DNA of 64,000 nucleotides from Nocardioides sp. SYSU D00038. GTDB taxonomy: Bacteria > Actinomycetota > Actinomycetes > Propionibacteriales > Nocardioidaceae. Under the pieces are notes generated by a model, which had not been told where the DNA came from, did not search any database, and was given only the letters and a program-made list of their open reading frames with translations. Both the position numbers and the translations under genes were made by a program. The stretch lies in contig NZ_JAFFJT010000014.1 in the NCBI RefSeq assembly GCF_016924665.1, positions 62,001 through 126,000 on the forward strand, written 5' to 3'. This document shows positions 54,664-62,971 of the stretch, in pieces (position 1 is the first letter of the stretch; every line of letters begins with the position of its first letter).

Positions 54664-55527
54664 CTAGAGCCCGGCCAGGGCCGGCACGGCGCTGTCCACC
54701 GCGGCCCGGGTCCACGCGACCGGGTCGTCGGTCACCGGCGAGACCGTCACCAGCCCGATGCCCAGGTCGGCGTACGGCTTCATGGTCTCGGCGAGGCCCG
54801 CGAGCTGGTCGTCGGAGACGGTGGTGATCACGCTCTTCTCGATCGCGTCGTAGTCCGTGCCGAGCCGCTCGCAGTGTCCGCGCAGCACCTCGAGCTTGCG
54901 CCCGACGAACTCCGGGCTCTCGCCGAAGATGTTGCAGGCGTCGGCGTACTGGGCCACCATCCGCAGCGTCTTCCGCTCGCCACTGCCGCCGATCATGATC
55001 GGCAGCCGCCCCTGCACGGTGGGCGGCACGTTGACGGTCTCGGCGAGCCGGACGTGCTCCCCCTCGAACGGCCCGTCGTCGTCGCTCCACATCTGCCGGC
55101 AGATCCGCAGCGTCTCCTCCAGCCGCTCGAACCGCTCGGCCATCGGCGGGAACGGCACACCGAGGCCGAGGTGCTCGCGCTCGTACCAGGCCGCCCCGAT
55201 GCCGAGCACGGCCCGGCCCCGCGACAGCACGTCGAGGGTGGTCACGGTCTTGGCCAGCAGGCCGGGGTGGCGGTACGTCGCGCCGGTGACCAGCAGCCCG
55301 AGCCGCACCCGCTCGGTGACCGCCGCCAGGTGCCCCAGCGTGGTGTAGCCCTCGAGCATCGGCTCGGGCGGCCCGCCCAGGTCCTCCATCTGGAACCAGT
55401 GGTCCATCACGGTCACGATCGAGACCCCGCCCTCGTCGGCCGTCCGCGCGGTCTCGACCAGGCGGTCGACGAGCGTGTGCTGCCAGTCGGGGTGGCTGAA
55501 GTTCGCGTAGTGCACGCCGAGTTCCAT
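54664..55527 (-). CDS. LLM-class F420-dependent oxidoreductase
   Basis: A 287-aa luciferase-like TIM-barrel protein. HYANFSHPDWQHTLVDRLVETARTADEGG, VMDHWFQMEDLGGPPEPMLEGYTTLGHLAAVTERVRLG and GIGAAWYEREHLGLGVPFPP are typical of actinobacterial F420-dependent enzymes in this class. The catalytic substrate is unknown. F420 use is inferred from the family; FMN is possible. ATG 55527 has TAGGCT (55540-55535) 7 nt upstream, a leaderless start. The sortase frame follows 7 nt after its stop and is probably co-transcribed. Confidence 0.9.
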   Translation of the reverse strand: MELGVHYANFSHPDWQHTLVDRLVETARTADEGGVSIVTVMDHWFQMEDLGGPPEPMLEGYTTLGHLAAVTERVRLGLLVTGATYRHPGLLAKTVTTLDVLSRGRAVLGIGAAWYEREHLGLGVPFPPMAERFERLEETLRICRQMWSDDDGPFEGEHVRLAETVNVPPTVQGRLPIMIGGSGERKTLRMVAQYADACNIFGESPEFVGRKLEVLRGHCERLGTDYDAIEKSVITTVSDDQLAGLAETMKPYADLGIGLVTVSPVTDDPVAWTRAAVDSAVPALAGL

Positions 55528-55596
55528 GCCCCCGAGCCTAGGCCGGGCCCGGAACGCCCACTCCAGCCCAGTGCGCCGCTCAGCCCAGTGGCCGGC

Positions 55597-56385
55597 TCAG
55601 GCCCAGTGCGCCGGCCGGTCCAGGTGCGCAGGCAGCACCGTGGCGTCGTCACCGCGGGCGGCGTTGACCTGCGGCTGGGTCACGAACAGCGCGTCGGCCA
55701 GGTCGGTGCCGCGGACGTCGGCGTCGCGCAGGTCCGCGCCCAGCAGGTCGGTGAGCCGCAGCGACGCCCCGCGCAGGTCGGCGGCGACGAGCAGGGCGCC
55801 GCGCAGGTCGGCGCGGTCGAGGTCGCGCCCGGACAGCTCCGCCCCGAGCAGGTCGCGGCGGGACAGGTCCTGTCCCCCGCCGCGCACCGCCCGGCTGGCC
55901 CGGCCCAGCAGGTCGCCGGCCCGACCGCGCAGCGCGTCGAGGTCCGTGGCGAGGACGACGGCGGGCGGCGCCGCGTCGAGGGCGGCCAGCTCCGCGGCCA
56001 CCGCCTCGAGCTCGGCCAGCGGACCCGCACCGGCGGTGCGTACGGCGGCGGCGGCGGCCACCACCGCTGCCGCCACCTCGTGCACGCCGCGCAGCGCGCG
56101 GAACACCGCGAACACCTCGGCGGCCAGGTCGGGGTGCTCGCGCCAGGACCGCCCGGCGTAGGTGACCTGCACGACCTGCTGGCCGGCGCCGAAGCACTCG
56201 AAGACGGTGCACGACGGGTACCCCCGCTCACGCAGCTCGGCGTGGATGCCGCAGCCCGCGGCCGGCGTCAGGTGGTGGCAGGGGGTGTCGGCCGGCTTGT
56301 CGTGGCCGAACCCACCGCCGCGCGTGAACGCCATCGCCGCACAGCACAGCCCCTCGCAGCGCGCACAGTCCGAGGCCAGCTCCAC
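55597..56385 (-). CDS. Cys-rich plus pentapeptide-repeat protein
   Basis: A 262-aa two-part protein. The N-terminal 70 residues are cysteine/histidine-rich (DCARCEGLCCAAMAF, CHHLTPAAGCGIH, YPSCTVFECFGAG), resembling YkgJ-type metal or Fe-S binding proteins. The C-terminal half has pentapeptide repeats A(D/N)Lxx from about residue 175 (LSRRDLLGAELSGRDLDRADLRGALLV), a right-handed beta-helix. Some pentapeptide proteins mimic DNA and bind gyrase, but the role here is unknown. GTG 56385 follows TACGGT (56397-56392) by 6 nt. It is divergent from the PLP enzyme; the two -10s are about 60 bp apart. Confidence 0.82.
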   Translation of the reverse strand: MELASDCARCEGLCCAAMAFTRGGGFGHDKPADTPCHHLTPAAGCGIHAELRERGYPSCTVFECFGAGQQVVQVTYAGRSWREHPDLAAEVFAVFRALRGVHEVAAAVVAAAAAVRTAGAGPLAELEAVAAELAALDAAPPAVVLATDLDALRGRAGDLLGRASRAVRGGGQDLSRRDLLGAELSGRDLDRADLRGALLVAADLRGASLRLTDLLGADLRDADVRGTDLADALFVTQPQVNAARGDDATVLPAHLDRPAHWA

Positions 56386-56467
56386 GACGCCACCGTACGG
56401 CCGACCCCTCCCGCGGCGCAGGCACCGACCGGCACCGAGCCGGGCCGCGACTGGCTAGCGTGCAGCC

Positions 56468-57553
56468 ATGCCCACGCCGGCCACCCCCTACCTCGTCGTC
56501 GACGTCGACCGCCTGCGCCGCAACGTGCGCCGCGCCGCCGACCGGGCCGCGGTCACCGGCACCGCGCTGCGTCCCCACGCCAAGACCCACAAGTCCCCCG
56601 AGATCGCCCGCCTCCAGCTCGCCTCGGGCGCGGTGGGGCTCACGGTGGCCACCCTCGGCGAGGCCGAGCTGTTCGCGCGGCAGGGCTGCACGGACCTGTT
56701 CCTCGCCTACCCGGTGTGGGTCGACGAACGATGCGCCGAGCGGCTCACCGAGCTGGCCAGGGTCACCACGCTGGCGATCGGGGTCGACTCCGTCGAGGGG
56801 GCGGCCCGCGCCGGCCGGTCGGTGGGCGGCACCGGCATCGAGGTGCTGGTCGAGGTCGACTCCGGACACCACCGCACCGGCTGCCCGCCGGAGCGGGCCG
56901 GCGAGGTCGGGGCGGTGGCGCGGCGCGCGGGCCTCGAGGTGCGGGGCGCGTTCACCTTCCCGGGGCACGCCTACGCCCGCGGGGGCGCCATCGCCGCCGC
57001 CGACGGGGAGTCGCGGGCACTCGCGGTGGCCGCCGAAGCGCTGCGCGCGGCCGGCGTGGAGCCGCGGGTGCTGAGCGGCGGCTCCACCCCCAGCCTCGAG
57101 CTAGCCGACACCGACGTCGTCACCGAGCTGCGCCCCGGGGTCTACGCCGTGGGCGACGCCCAGCAGTGGGAGCTGGGCGCGATGGACCCGGGCGACCTGG
57201 CGCTGACCTGCCGGGCCACCGTGGTCAGCCACGCCGGCGGTCGGGCCGTCCTCGACGCCGGCAGCAAGGTGCTCGGCGCCGACCGCGCGGCGTACGCCAC
57301 GGGGTACGGGCGGCTGCTCGCCGAGCCGGGCGCGCGGATCGTCTCGCTCTCGGAGCACCACGCGGTGGTCGACCTCGCCGGCGCCCCGCTGCCGCCGCTC
57401 GGCAGCCAGGTCGACGTCGTGCCCAACCACTCCTGCGCCGCGGTCAACCTCGTCGACCGCCTGTGGGTGCGCGGCACGGGCGGCCCCGGCGGTGCCGGCA
57501 GTGCGGCCGGCCCGACCTGGTGGCCGGTCGCCGCCCGCGGACTCAACGGGTAG
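56468..57553 (+). CDS. PLP-dependent D-threonine aldolase/DSD1-like enzyme
   Basis: A 361-aa fold-type III enzyme (alanine-racemase barrel). TPYLVVDVDRLRRNVRRAA and LRPHAKTHKSPEIARLQ (PLP lysine expected at Lys39) open the barrel; VEVDSGHHRTGC follows. The C-terminal domain holds the zinc-type NHSC motif (VVPNHSCAAVNLVD) of D-serine dehydratase and D-threonine aldolase. It probably cleaves or dehydrates a D-beta-hydroxy amino acid, substrate unproven. TAGCGT (56456-56461) lies 6 nt before the ATG. Confidence 0.9.
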   Translation: MPTPATPYLVVDVDRLRRNVRRAADRAAVTGTALRPHAKTHKSPEIARLQLASGAVGLTVATLGEAELFARQGCTDLFLAYPVWVDERCAERLTELARVTTLAIGVDSVEGAARAGRSVGGTGIEVLVEVDSGHHRTGCPPERAGEVGAVARRAGLEVRGAFTFPGHAYARGGAIAAADGESRALAVAAEALRAAGVEPRVLSGGSTPSLELADTDVVTELRPGVYAVGDAQQWELGAMDPGDLALTCRATVVSHAGGRAVLDAGSKVLGADRAAYATGYGRLLAEPGARIVSLSEHHAVVDLAGAPLPPLGSQVDVVPNHSCAAVNLVDRLWVRGTGGPGGAGSAAGPTWWPVAARGLNG

Positions 57554-57576
57554 GGCCCTCCCCTACGATCGGGGTC

Positions 57577-58299
57577 ATGCTCAAGCGCCCCCTGGCCGTC
57601 CTGACCTGCCTGCTCGCCACCTCCGTGCTCGCCGCCTGCGGCGGCGACGGCGGGGACGACGAGGCCTCCGACCCGACCACGCCGAGCGAGAGCACCTCGC
57701 AGTCGGCCGACGCCGGCGACGAGGGCACCGCGGCCGGCGGCGGCTCCTGCGACTTCGCCGAGGACCCCGCCGGGGCCGCCAAGGAGGTCGACCCGCCCGG
57801 TGACGAGGTGCTGTCGGGCACCGTCGAGGCGACGATGGCCACCAGCATCGGCGACCTCGTGCTGCAGCTCGACGCCGACGCCACCCCGTGCACGGTCACG
57901 TCGTTCGTCTCCCTCGCCGAGCAGGGCTACTTCGACGACACCACCTGCCACCGGCTCACCACCGAGGGGATCCTGGTCCTGCAGTGCGGCGACCCCACCG
58001 GCACCGGCACGGGCGGTCCGGGCTACACCGTCCCCGACGAGCTGACCGGCGCCGAGACCTACCCGCCCGGCACCCTGGCGATGGCCAACACCGGCGCACC
58101 GAACTCCGGCGGCTCGCAGTTCTTCATCGTCTACGGCGAGACCCCGCTGCCGCCCAGCTACACCGTGTTCGGCACCGTCGAGCCCGCGGGCATCAAGCTC
58201 GTCTCCCAGGCGGCCGAGGCCGGCACCGACAACGCCAACGGGCCCGGCGACGGCGCCCCCAACACCCCGGTCGACATCTCCGCGGTCACCGTCGGCTGA
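57577..58299 (+). CDS. Cyclophilin-type peptidyl-prolyl isomerase lipoprotein
   Basis: A 240-aa exported lipoprotein. Signal MLKRPLAVLTCLLATSVLAAC gives a lipobox with Cys21. An acidic Ser/Thr linker (about 22-60) follows, then a cyclophilin domain with GDLVLQLDADATPCTVTSFVSLAEQGYFDDTTCHRLT, GTLAMANTGAPNSGGSQFFIVYGE and TVFGTV. The catalytic Arg of cyclophilins is expected in CHRL; the usual FxRxxxxF is modified here (CHRLTTEGILVLQCGD). It probably helps fold exported proteins together with the FKBP lipoprotein. TACGAT (57564-57569) lies 7 nt before the ATG. Confidence 0.92.
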   Translation: MLKRPLAVLTCLLATSVLAACGGDGGDDEASDPTTPSESTSQSADAGDEGTAAGGGSCDFAEDPAGAAKEVDPPGDEVLSGTVEATMATSIGDLVLQLDADATPCTVTSFVSLAEQGYFDDTTCHRLTTEGILVLQCGDPTGTGTGGPGYTVPDELTGAETYPPGTLAMANTGAPNSGGSQFFIVYGETPLPPSYTVFGTVEPAGIKLVSQAAEAGTDNANGPGDGAPNTPVDISAVTVG

Positions 58300-59191
58300 C
58301 GGCCTCCTCCGGGAACTCCACACCGGTCAGGCGCTCCGACTCCGACCACACGGCCTTGGCCAGGTCGGGGTCGAGCGCCCGCCGGTCGCGCCCGACCGCG
58401 GTCGGCCAGCCGTTCATCTCGCGGAACCGGTGGGGACCGACGTAGGTGTTGCCGGGCACGTCCATCGTGGCCGCGAAGAGCGTGCTCAGCGCCCCCCGGG
58501 CCGGGCTCATGCCCACCAGCCTGATGCCGTGCCGTCCCACGAACGTCTTCAGCCGGCTGCCGGTGTTGGCCGTGACGTCGGTGGCGGTCGATCCGGGGTG
58601 GGCGCCGGTGGCGCGCAGCGTCGAGCCGGCAGCGGTCAGGCGCCGCTGGAGCTCGGCGAGGAAGAGCAGGTTCGCCAGCTTGGAGGCGGCGTACGCGGCG
58701 TACGGCCGGTAGGGGCGACGCTGCCAGAGCAGGTCGTCGACGTCGATGCGTGCCCCGCGGTGCGACGCCGAGCCGACCACCACCACGCGGTCGGTGATCG
58801 TGGGCAGCAGCAGGTTGGCCAGGGCGAAGTGGCCCAGGTGGTTGGTGGCGAGCTGCAGCTCAAACCCGTCTGCGCTGAGCCGGTACGGCGTCGCCAGCAC
58901 CCCGGCGTTGTTGACCAGCACGTCGACCGGGCCGACCGCGGCGGCGAAGGCGCGCACCGAGGAGAGGTCGGCGAGGTCGAGCCGGCGCACCTCGGCCGAG
59001 CCGTCGAGCCCGGTCAGCGTCGCCGCGGCCTGCTCCCCCGCCTCCACCGAGCGCACCGCCAGCACGACGTGCGCGCCGGCGGTCACCAGCCCGCGCGCCG
59101 TCTCCAGGCCCAGACCTCGGGCGCCGCCGGTGACGACGAAGCGGCGGCCGTCCTGCCGCGGCACCTGCTGCCACGGCTCGACCCGCGCCAT
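58286..59191 (-). CDS. Short-chain dehydrogenase/reductase
   Basis: A 301-aa classical-type SDR of the retinol dehydrogenase/WWOX-like group. Cofactor motif VVTGGARGLGLETARGL near residue 19; NNAGVLATPYRLSADGFELQLATNHLGHFALANLLL; catalytic Ser in VVVGSASHRGARID and the YxxxK motif YAAYAASKLANLL. The C-terminal tail (MDVPGNTYVGPHRFREMNGWPT) is the substrate-capping part. NADP preference is likely. ATG 59191 overlaps the OsmC stop by one base (TGATG). The 3' end overlaps the end of the cyclophilin gene by 14 bases in convergent orientation. Confidence 0.9.
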   Translation of the reverse strand: MARVEPWQQVPRQDGRRFVVTGGARGLGLETARGLVTAGAHVVLAVRSVEAGEQAAATLTGLDGSAEVRRLDLADLSSVRAFAAAVGPVDVLVNNAGVLATPYRLSADGFELQLATNHLGHFALANLLLPTITDRVVVVGSASHRGARIDVDDLLWQRRPYRPYAAYAASKLANLLFLAELQRRLTAAGSTLRATGAHPGSTATDVTANTGSRLKTFVGRHGIRLVGMSPARGALSTLFAATMDVPGNTYVGPHRFREMNGWPTAVGRDRRALDPDLAKAVWSESERLTGVEFPEEAVSRR

Positions 59192-59688
59192 CAGGTCCCG
59201 GAGGGGGCGTGCAGCCCCGCGTCGACCGGCTCGCCGACCGCGCTCTCGACGTAGGCCACCGGCTCGCCGAGCGCCACCGTGCGGCCCACGGTGCACAGCC
59301 GGTCGCGGATCTGGTCGAGGGTGCGCGGCACCACCGCGCGGGCGGCGTCGCCGGCCTCCCCCTCGGGAAAGGTGACCTCGAAGGTGACCCGCAGGTCGAC
59401 CAGGTGGTTGCCCGACCCGTCACGCACCTTGTGCCCCTCGGCGCGGGCCCGGAAGCTCTCGAACTCGGCGCGCTTGCGCGTGATCAGCTCCAGGTCGACG
59501 GCGCCGCAGCCAGCCAGCGCGACCAGCAGCAGCTCGACCGGCGTGAAGTCGGGGTCGTCGCGGGTGCCCGAGCCGACCGCGAGGTGGCCTCCGCGCCGGT
59601 TGGTGGCCTGCCAGCGATCCTCGCCGAGCTTGTGGAGGTCGATCGCGCGCAGCGTGTCCGGCCCGGTCACGGGCGTGGTGTCGGTCAT
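59191..59688 (-). CDS. OsmC-family protein
   Basis: A 165-aa OsmC/Ohr-fold protein. FTPVELLLVALAGCGAVDLELITRK has the conserved first cysteine region; the second peroxidatic cysteine is in DRLCTVGRTVALG, so both redox cysteines are present. These proteins reduce organic hydroperoxides, though the YhfA-like subgroup function is less clear. ATG 59688 is preceded by CAGGCT, a -10-like element, with a 7-nt gap. It is translated with the SDR by overlap. Confidence 0.88.
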   Translation of the reverse strand: MTDTTPVTGPDTLRAIDLHKLGEDRWQATNRRGGHLAVGSGTRDDPDFTPVELLLVALAGCGAVDLELITRKRAEFESFRARAEGHKVRDGSGNHLVDLRVTFEVTFPEGEAGDAARAVVPRTLDQIRDRLCTVGRTVALGEPVAYVESAVGEPVDAGLHAPSGT

Positions 59689-59797
59689 GGCGCCCAGCCT
59701 GCCAGAGCCGCGACACGCCCGGGATCACCGTTTCCTTGAGCGATCGCCCATCAGCGGCAACGGTGGAGAGGTACTGACCGCGATCAGAGAGAGAGCC

Positions 59798-60094
59798 ATG
59801 CTCACCCTCACGGACAACGCCAGCACGATCGTCAAGAACATCATCGACAGTAGGATCGACGCCGACGGCGTCGAGGCCACCACGGGGCTGCGGATCAGCT
59901 CCGACGAGGGCCCCCAGCCGGGGTTCGCCGTCCAGGCCGCCACCCAGCCCGAGCCCGGCGACCAGGTCGTCGAGCAGGCGGGCGCCACCGTCTACCTCGA
60001 CGAGCAGGCCGCGGTGCAGCTCGACGACAAGGTGCTCGACGCCGCCGTCGACGAGAGCGGCCGCGTGGAGTTCGCGCTCGGCATGCAGGCCTGA
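59798..60094 (+). CDS. HesB/IscA-like protein lacking cysteines
   Basis: A 98-aa protein with the HesB/IscA fold (LTLTDNASTIVKNIIDSR, GLRISSDEG, GFAVQAATQPEPGDQVVEQAGATVYLDEQA). No cysteine occurs in the whole sequence, so the three canonical cluster-binding cysteines are absent and Fe-S scaffold function is unlikely. Such proteins are common in actinobacteria and often annotated as Fe-S assembly proteins. GAGAGAGAG lies just before ATG 59798. A strong hairpin follows at 60110. The true function is unknown. Confidence 0.82.
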   Translation: MLTLTDNASTIVKNIIDSRIDADGVEATTGLRISSDEGPQPGFAVQAATQPEPGDQVVEQAGATVYLDEQAAVQLDDKVLDAAVDESGRVEFALGMQA

Positions 60095-60109
60095 CGGCCC
60101 GGCCGACCC

Positions 60110-60155
60110 GGGCCGGCCGGCGGGCCATCCCCCCTCCCCCCCCGCCGGCCGGCCC
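60110..60155 (+). terminator. 15-bp perfect hairpin with C-rich loop after the HesB-like gene
   Basis: GGGCCGGCCGGCGGG (60110-60124) pairs with 60141-60155, loop of 16 nt containing runs of six and five C. It is an effective terminator by stability. Single C-rich loops recall, but do not match, the two-hairpin 6C RNA motif. Confidence 0.65.
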
Positions 60156-60197
60156 CGCCGTCTCCCTCGGTCCCTAGGCTGCGGGGCCGACCCAGCG

Positions 60198-60350
60198 GTG
60201 GTTGACGAAGTTGCGGTGGCGACCCGCCGGTGGTTGAGGAAGTTGCGCTAGCAACTGTCTCGAAACCCCGTACGGCGAAAGCCCTCCGTCCCCACCGGAC
60301 GGCTTGCGTCCCACCAGGTAGTGAGTGAGGACTTCGTCCTTCCTCAACCA
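60198..60350. repeat. TGGTTGAGG-type intergenic repeat element
   Basis: TGGTTGAGGAA (60231-60241) and its exact inverse TTCCTCAACCA (60340-60350) bound a 120-bp element. Inside lie AGTTGC/GCAACT and CTCGAAACCCC, plus a decayed partial copy (GTGGTTGACGAAGTTGC) from 60199. Similar motifs (GGTGGTTGAGG...CTCGAAACC) recur in actinobacterial intergenic DNA from memory; copy number here needs genome data. It makes up much of the 408-bp gap before pepN. Confidence 0.65.
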
Positions 60351-60502
60351 ACGAGCACCGGTGGGGAACCGGGCGGAAAAGCCCGGCGGGCCGGGAGCTG
60401 GACAGCCCCGGCCCGCCTCTCGTGGGTAGGGCCAGCGTAGCCCGCACTAGCCGGCCAGCACACCCCTGCCGAACCGTTCACGGCCCCGCCTAGGCTGGCC
60501 GG

Positions 60503-62971
60503 GTGGCCCCCTCGAGCTCCGACGCCCCCGTCGCTCCCGCCGCCTCGCTGCAGCACCGCGAGGCGGTCGCGCGTTTCGACCTCCTCCGCGTGACCTCCTA
60601 CGACGTCGAGCTCGACCTCGCCGGGAGTCCCGAGACGTTCCGGTCGGTGACCACGATCGTCCTGGTCAGCAACGGCGGCTCGACGTTCCTCGACGTCAAG
60701 CCGGTGCAGCTGCACGCCATCTCGGTCGACGACGTCCCGCTCGACCCGGGGGCGCTCGGGCGCGGGCGCTACCCGCTCGACCTGCCGGCCGGCGAGCACC
60801 GCATCCGGGTCGAGGCGACGATGCGGTTCCGCAACGACGGCGAGGGACTGCACCGCAGCACCGACCCGGCCGACGGTCGCGACTACGTCTACGGCATGTC
60901 GTTCATGGACGCCGCGCCCAGCATCTTCGCCTGCTTCGACCAGCCGGACCTCAAGGCGCCGTACACGTTCCGGGTCACGGCGCCCGAGGACTGGACCGTG
61001 GTCGGCAACGCGCCCGCCACGAACCCCGAACCCGGCCGGTGGGAGCTGGGGCCGACCCAGCCGCTGTCGACGTACTTCGTCACCCTGGTCGCCGGGCCCT
61101 ACCACGTGCTCCGCTCCGAGCACGACGGCATCGCGCTGGGCCTGAGCGCCCGGCAGAGCCTGGCCGAGGCGCTGGAGGCCGACGCCGAGGAGCTGTTCGA
61201 GATCACCGCGCAGTGCTTCGACGAGTTCCACCGCCTGTTCGGGATCCGCTACCCCTTCGGCGACTACCACCAGGCGTTCGTGCCCGAGTTCAACGCCGGC
61301 GCCATGGAGAACCCGGGTTGCGTCACGTTCCGCGACCCGCTGGTCTTCACCGACCGGGTCACCCGCGGGGCCCGGATCCTGCGCGCCACCACGGTGGCCC
61401 ACGAGATGGCGCACCAGTGGTTCGGCAACATCGTCACCCCGAAGTGGTGGGACGACCTGTGGCTCAACGAGTCGTTCGCCGAGTACATGGGCAACCGGGT
61501 CACCGCCGACGTCACCGAGTACGACGACGCGTGGACCGACATGGCCTTCGCCCGCCGCCAGTGGGGGCTCACCGCCGACCTGCGACCCAGCACCCACCCG
61601 GTGGCCGGCAACGGAGCGGTCGACGCGGCCGCGGCGCTGCAGGACTTCGACGGCATCTCCTACGCCAAGGGCTCCGCGATCCTGCGCCAGCTCAACACCG
61701 CCATGGGCGACGAGGTCTTCTTCGCCGGCGTCACCGACCACCTGACCCGCCACCGGTTCGGCAACGCCACCCTCGACGACCTGTTCGCCAGCTGGGAGCG
61801 GGCTGGCTCCGGCGACCTCGGCGACGTGACGACCCACTGGCTGCGCACCGCGGGCCCCGACCGGGTCGGGCTCGACCGCACCGCGGCGTCGGTGCGCCGG
61901 GTGCCGCCAGCCGACCACCCGGCCGACCGCACCCACCACACCGCGGCGGCCGTGCTGCGCGACGGCGCGTGGGAGCTGCGCCCGCTCACCCTCGCCGGCG
62001 AGGCCACCCCCCTCGACGTCGGGGACCTGCCGGTCGTGCTCGACCCCCACCTGGAGACCTGGGCGGCGGTCGAGCTCGACCCCGCGACCCTGCGGGCGCT
62101 GCCCGGTGTGATGCCCACGGTCACCGACCCGCTGGTGCGGGCCGCGATCTGGAACAACGTCCGCACCGCCTTCCGGTTCGCCACCCTCGACCCCGCCGAC
62201 GTGCTCGACCTGGCCACCGCGGCGCTACCGGTGGAGGACACCGAGGACACCGCCCGGCGCACGATGAGCTGGATCTTCTCCACCCTGCTGCCCGTGACCG
62301 CGCCGGACGCCATCCGGCGCCTGCACGCCGCCGCCCTCGACGCGCTCGCCGCGGCCGAGCCGGGCAGCGACGTCCAGCTCTCCGCGCTGCGCGCCGCCGT
62401 GCGCTCGGCGACCGACCCCGAGGAGCTGCGGACCTGGCTGGAGGTCCTGCCGGCCGGCGTCGAGGCCGACCTCGACCTGCGCTGGCGCCTGCTGGTGCGG
62501 CTCGCGGCCCTCGGCGCCACCGACCGGGCCGAGCTGCAGGCCGAGCTCGACCGCGAGCCGACGTCGGCCGCCGTCGTGCGCCACACCTCCGCGGTCGCCT
62601 CGCTCCCCGACGCGGAGGCGAAGGCGTACGCCTGGGACCGCTTCACCGGCAAGGTCGACGTGCCCAACTACGAGCTGGAGGCCGCCGGTCACGGCATGTG
62701 GCGCGGCGGGCAGGAGCACCTGCTGGCCGAGTACGTCGACCGCTACTTCGTCGACCTGCCGGCCACGGTGTCGGTGCGCAGCGGCTGGACCCTGGCCGAC
62801 GCCGCCGCCCAGTTCTTCCCCGTCACCTCGCTCGACCCCGCGACGCTGGAGCGGGCCCGCGCGCTGGCCGCCGACCCGGCGCTCGACCTCTCGCTGCGCC
62901 GCCGACTCTCCGACGCCGCCGACGACCTCGCCTGCCGGCTCGCCGTCCTCGAGGCGTTCCCGCGCCCGTGA
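60503..62971 (+). CDS. pepN: Aminopeptidase N (M1 family)
   Basis: An 822-aa zinc aminopeptidase. The GAMEN motif is in FNAGAMENPG near residue 270 and the zinc motif in TVAHEMAHQWFGN near residue 305, with the third ligand Glu in LNESFAEYMG 19 residues on and the catalytic Tyr in the QDFDGISYAKGSAIL region. The C-terminal helical domain (about 480-820) is complete. Mature length fits actinobacterial PepN. TAGGCT (60491-60496) lies 6 nt before GTG 60503. The stop overlaps fdhD (GTGA). It recycles peptides and may also finish proteasomal digestion. Confidence 0.95.
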   Translation: MAPSSSDAPVAPAASLQHREAVARFDLLRVTSYDVELDLAGSPETFRSVTTIVLVSNGGSTFLDVKPVQLHAISVDDVPLDPGALGRGRYPLDLPAGEHRIRVEATMRFRNDGEGLHRSTDPADGRDYVYGMSFMDAAPSIFACFDQPDLKAPYTFRVTAPEDWTVVGNAPATNPEPGRWELGPTQPLSTYFVTLVAGPYHVLRSEHDGIALGLSARQSLAEALEADAEELFEITAQCFDEFHRLFGIRYPFGDYHQAFVPEFNAGAMENPGCVTFRDPLVFTDRVTRGARILRATTVAHEMAHQWFGNIVTPKWWDDLWLNESFAEYMGNRVTADVTEYDDAWTDMAFARRQWGLTADLRPSTHPVAGNGAVDAAAALQDFDGISYAKGSAILRQLNTAMGDEVFFAGVTDHLTRHRFGNATLDDLFASWERAGSGDLGDVTTHWLRTAGPDRVGLDRTAASVRRVPPADHPADRTHHTAAAVLRDGAWELRPLTLAGEATPLDVGDLPVVLDPHLETWAAVELDPATLRALPGVMPTVTDPLVRAAIWNNVRTAFRFATLDPADVLDLATAALPVEDTEDTARRTMSWIFSTLLPVTAPDAIRRLHAAALDALAAAEPGSDVQLSALRAAVRSATDPEELRTWLEVLPAGVEADLDLRWRLLVRLAALGATDRAELQAELDREPTSAAVVRHTSAVASLPDAEAKAYAWDRFTGKVDVPNYELEAAGHGMWRGGQEHLLAEYVDRYFVDLPATVSVRSGWTLADAAAQFFPVTSLDPATLERARALAADPALDLSLRRRLSDAADDLACRLAVLEAFPRP

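Noticed and set aside
60110..60155. 6C RNA
   Set aside because: The known motif has two hairpins each with a C-rich loop; only one hairpin is seen here, and it sits where a terminator is expected.
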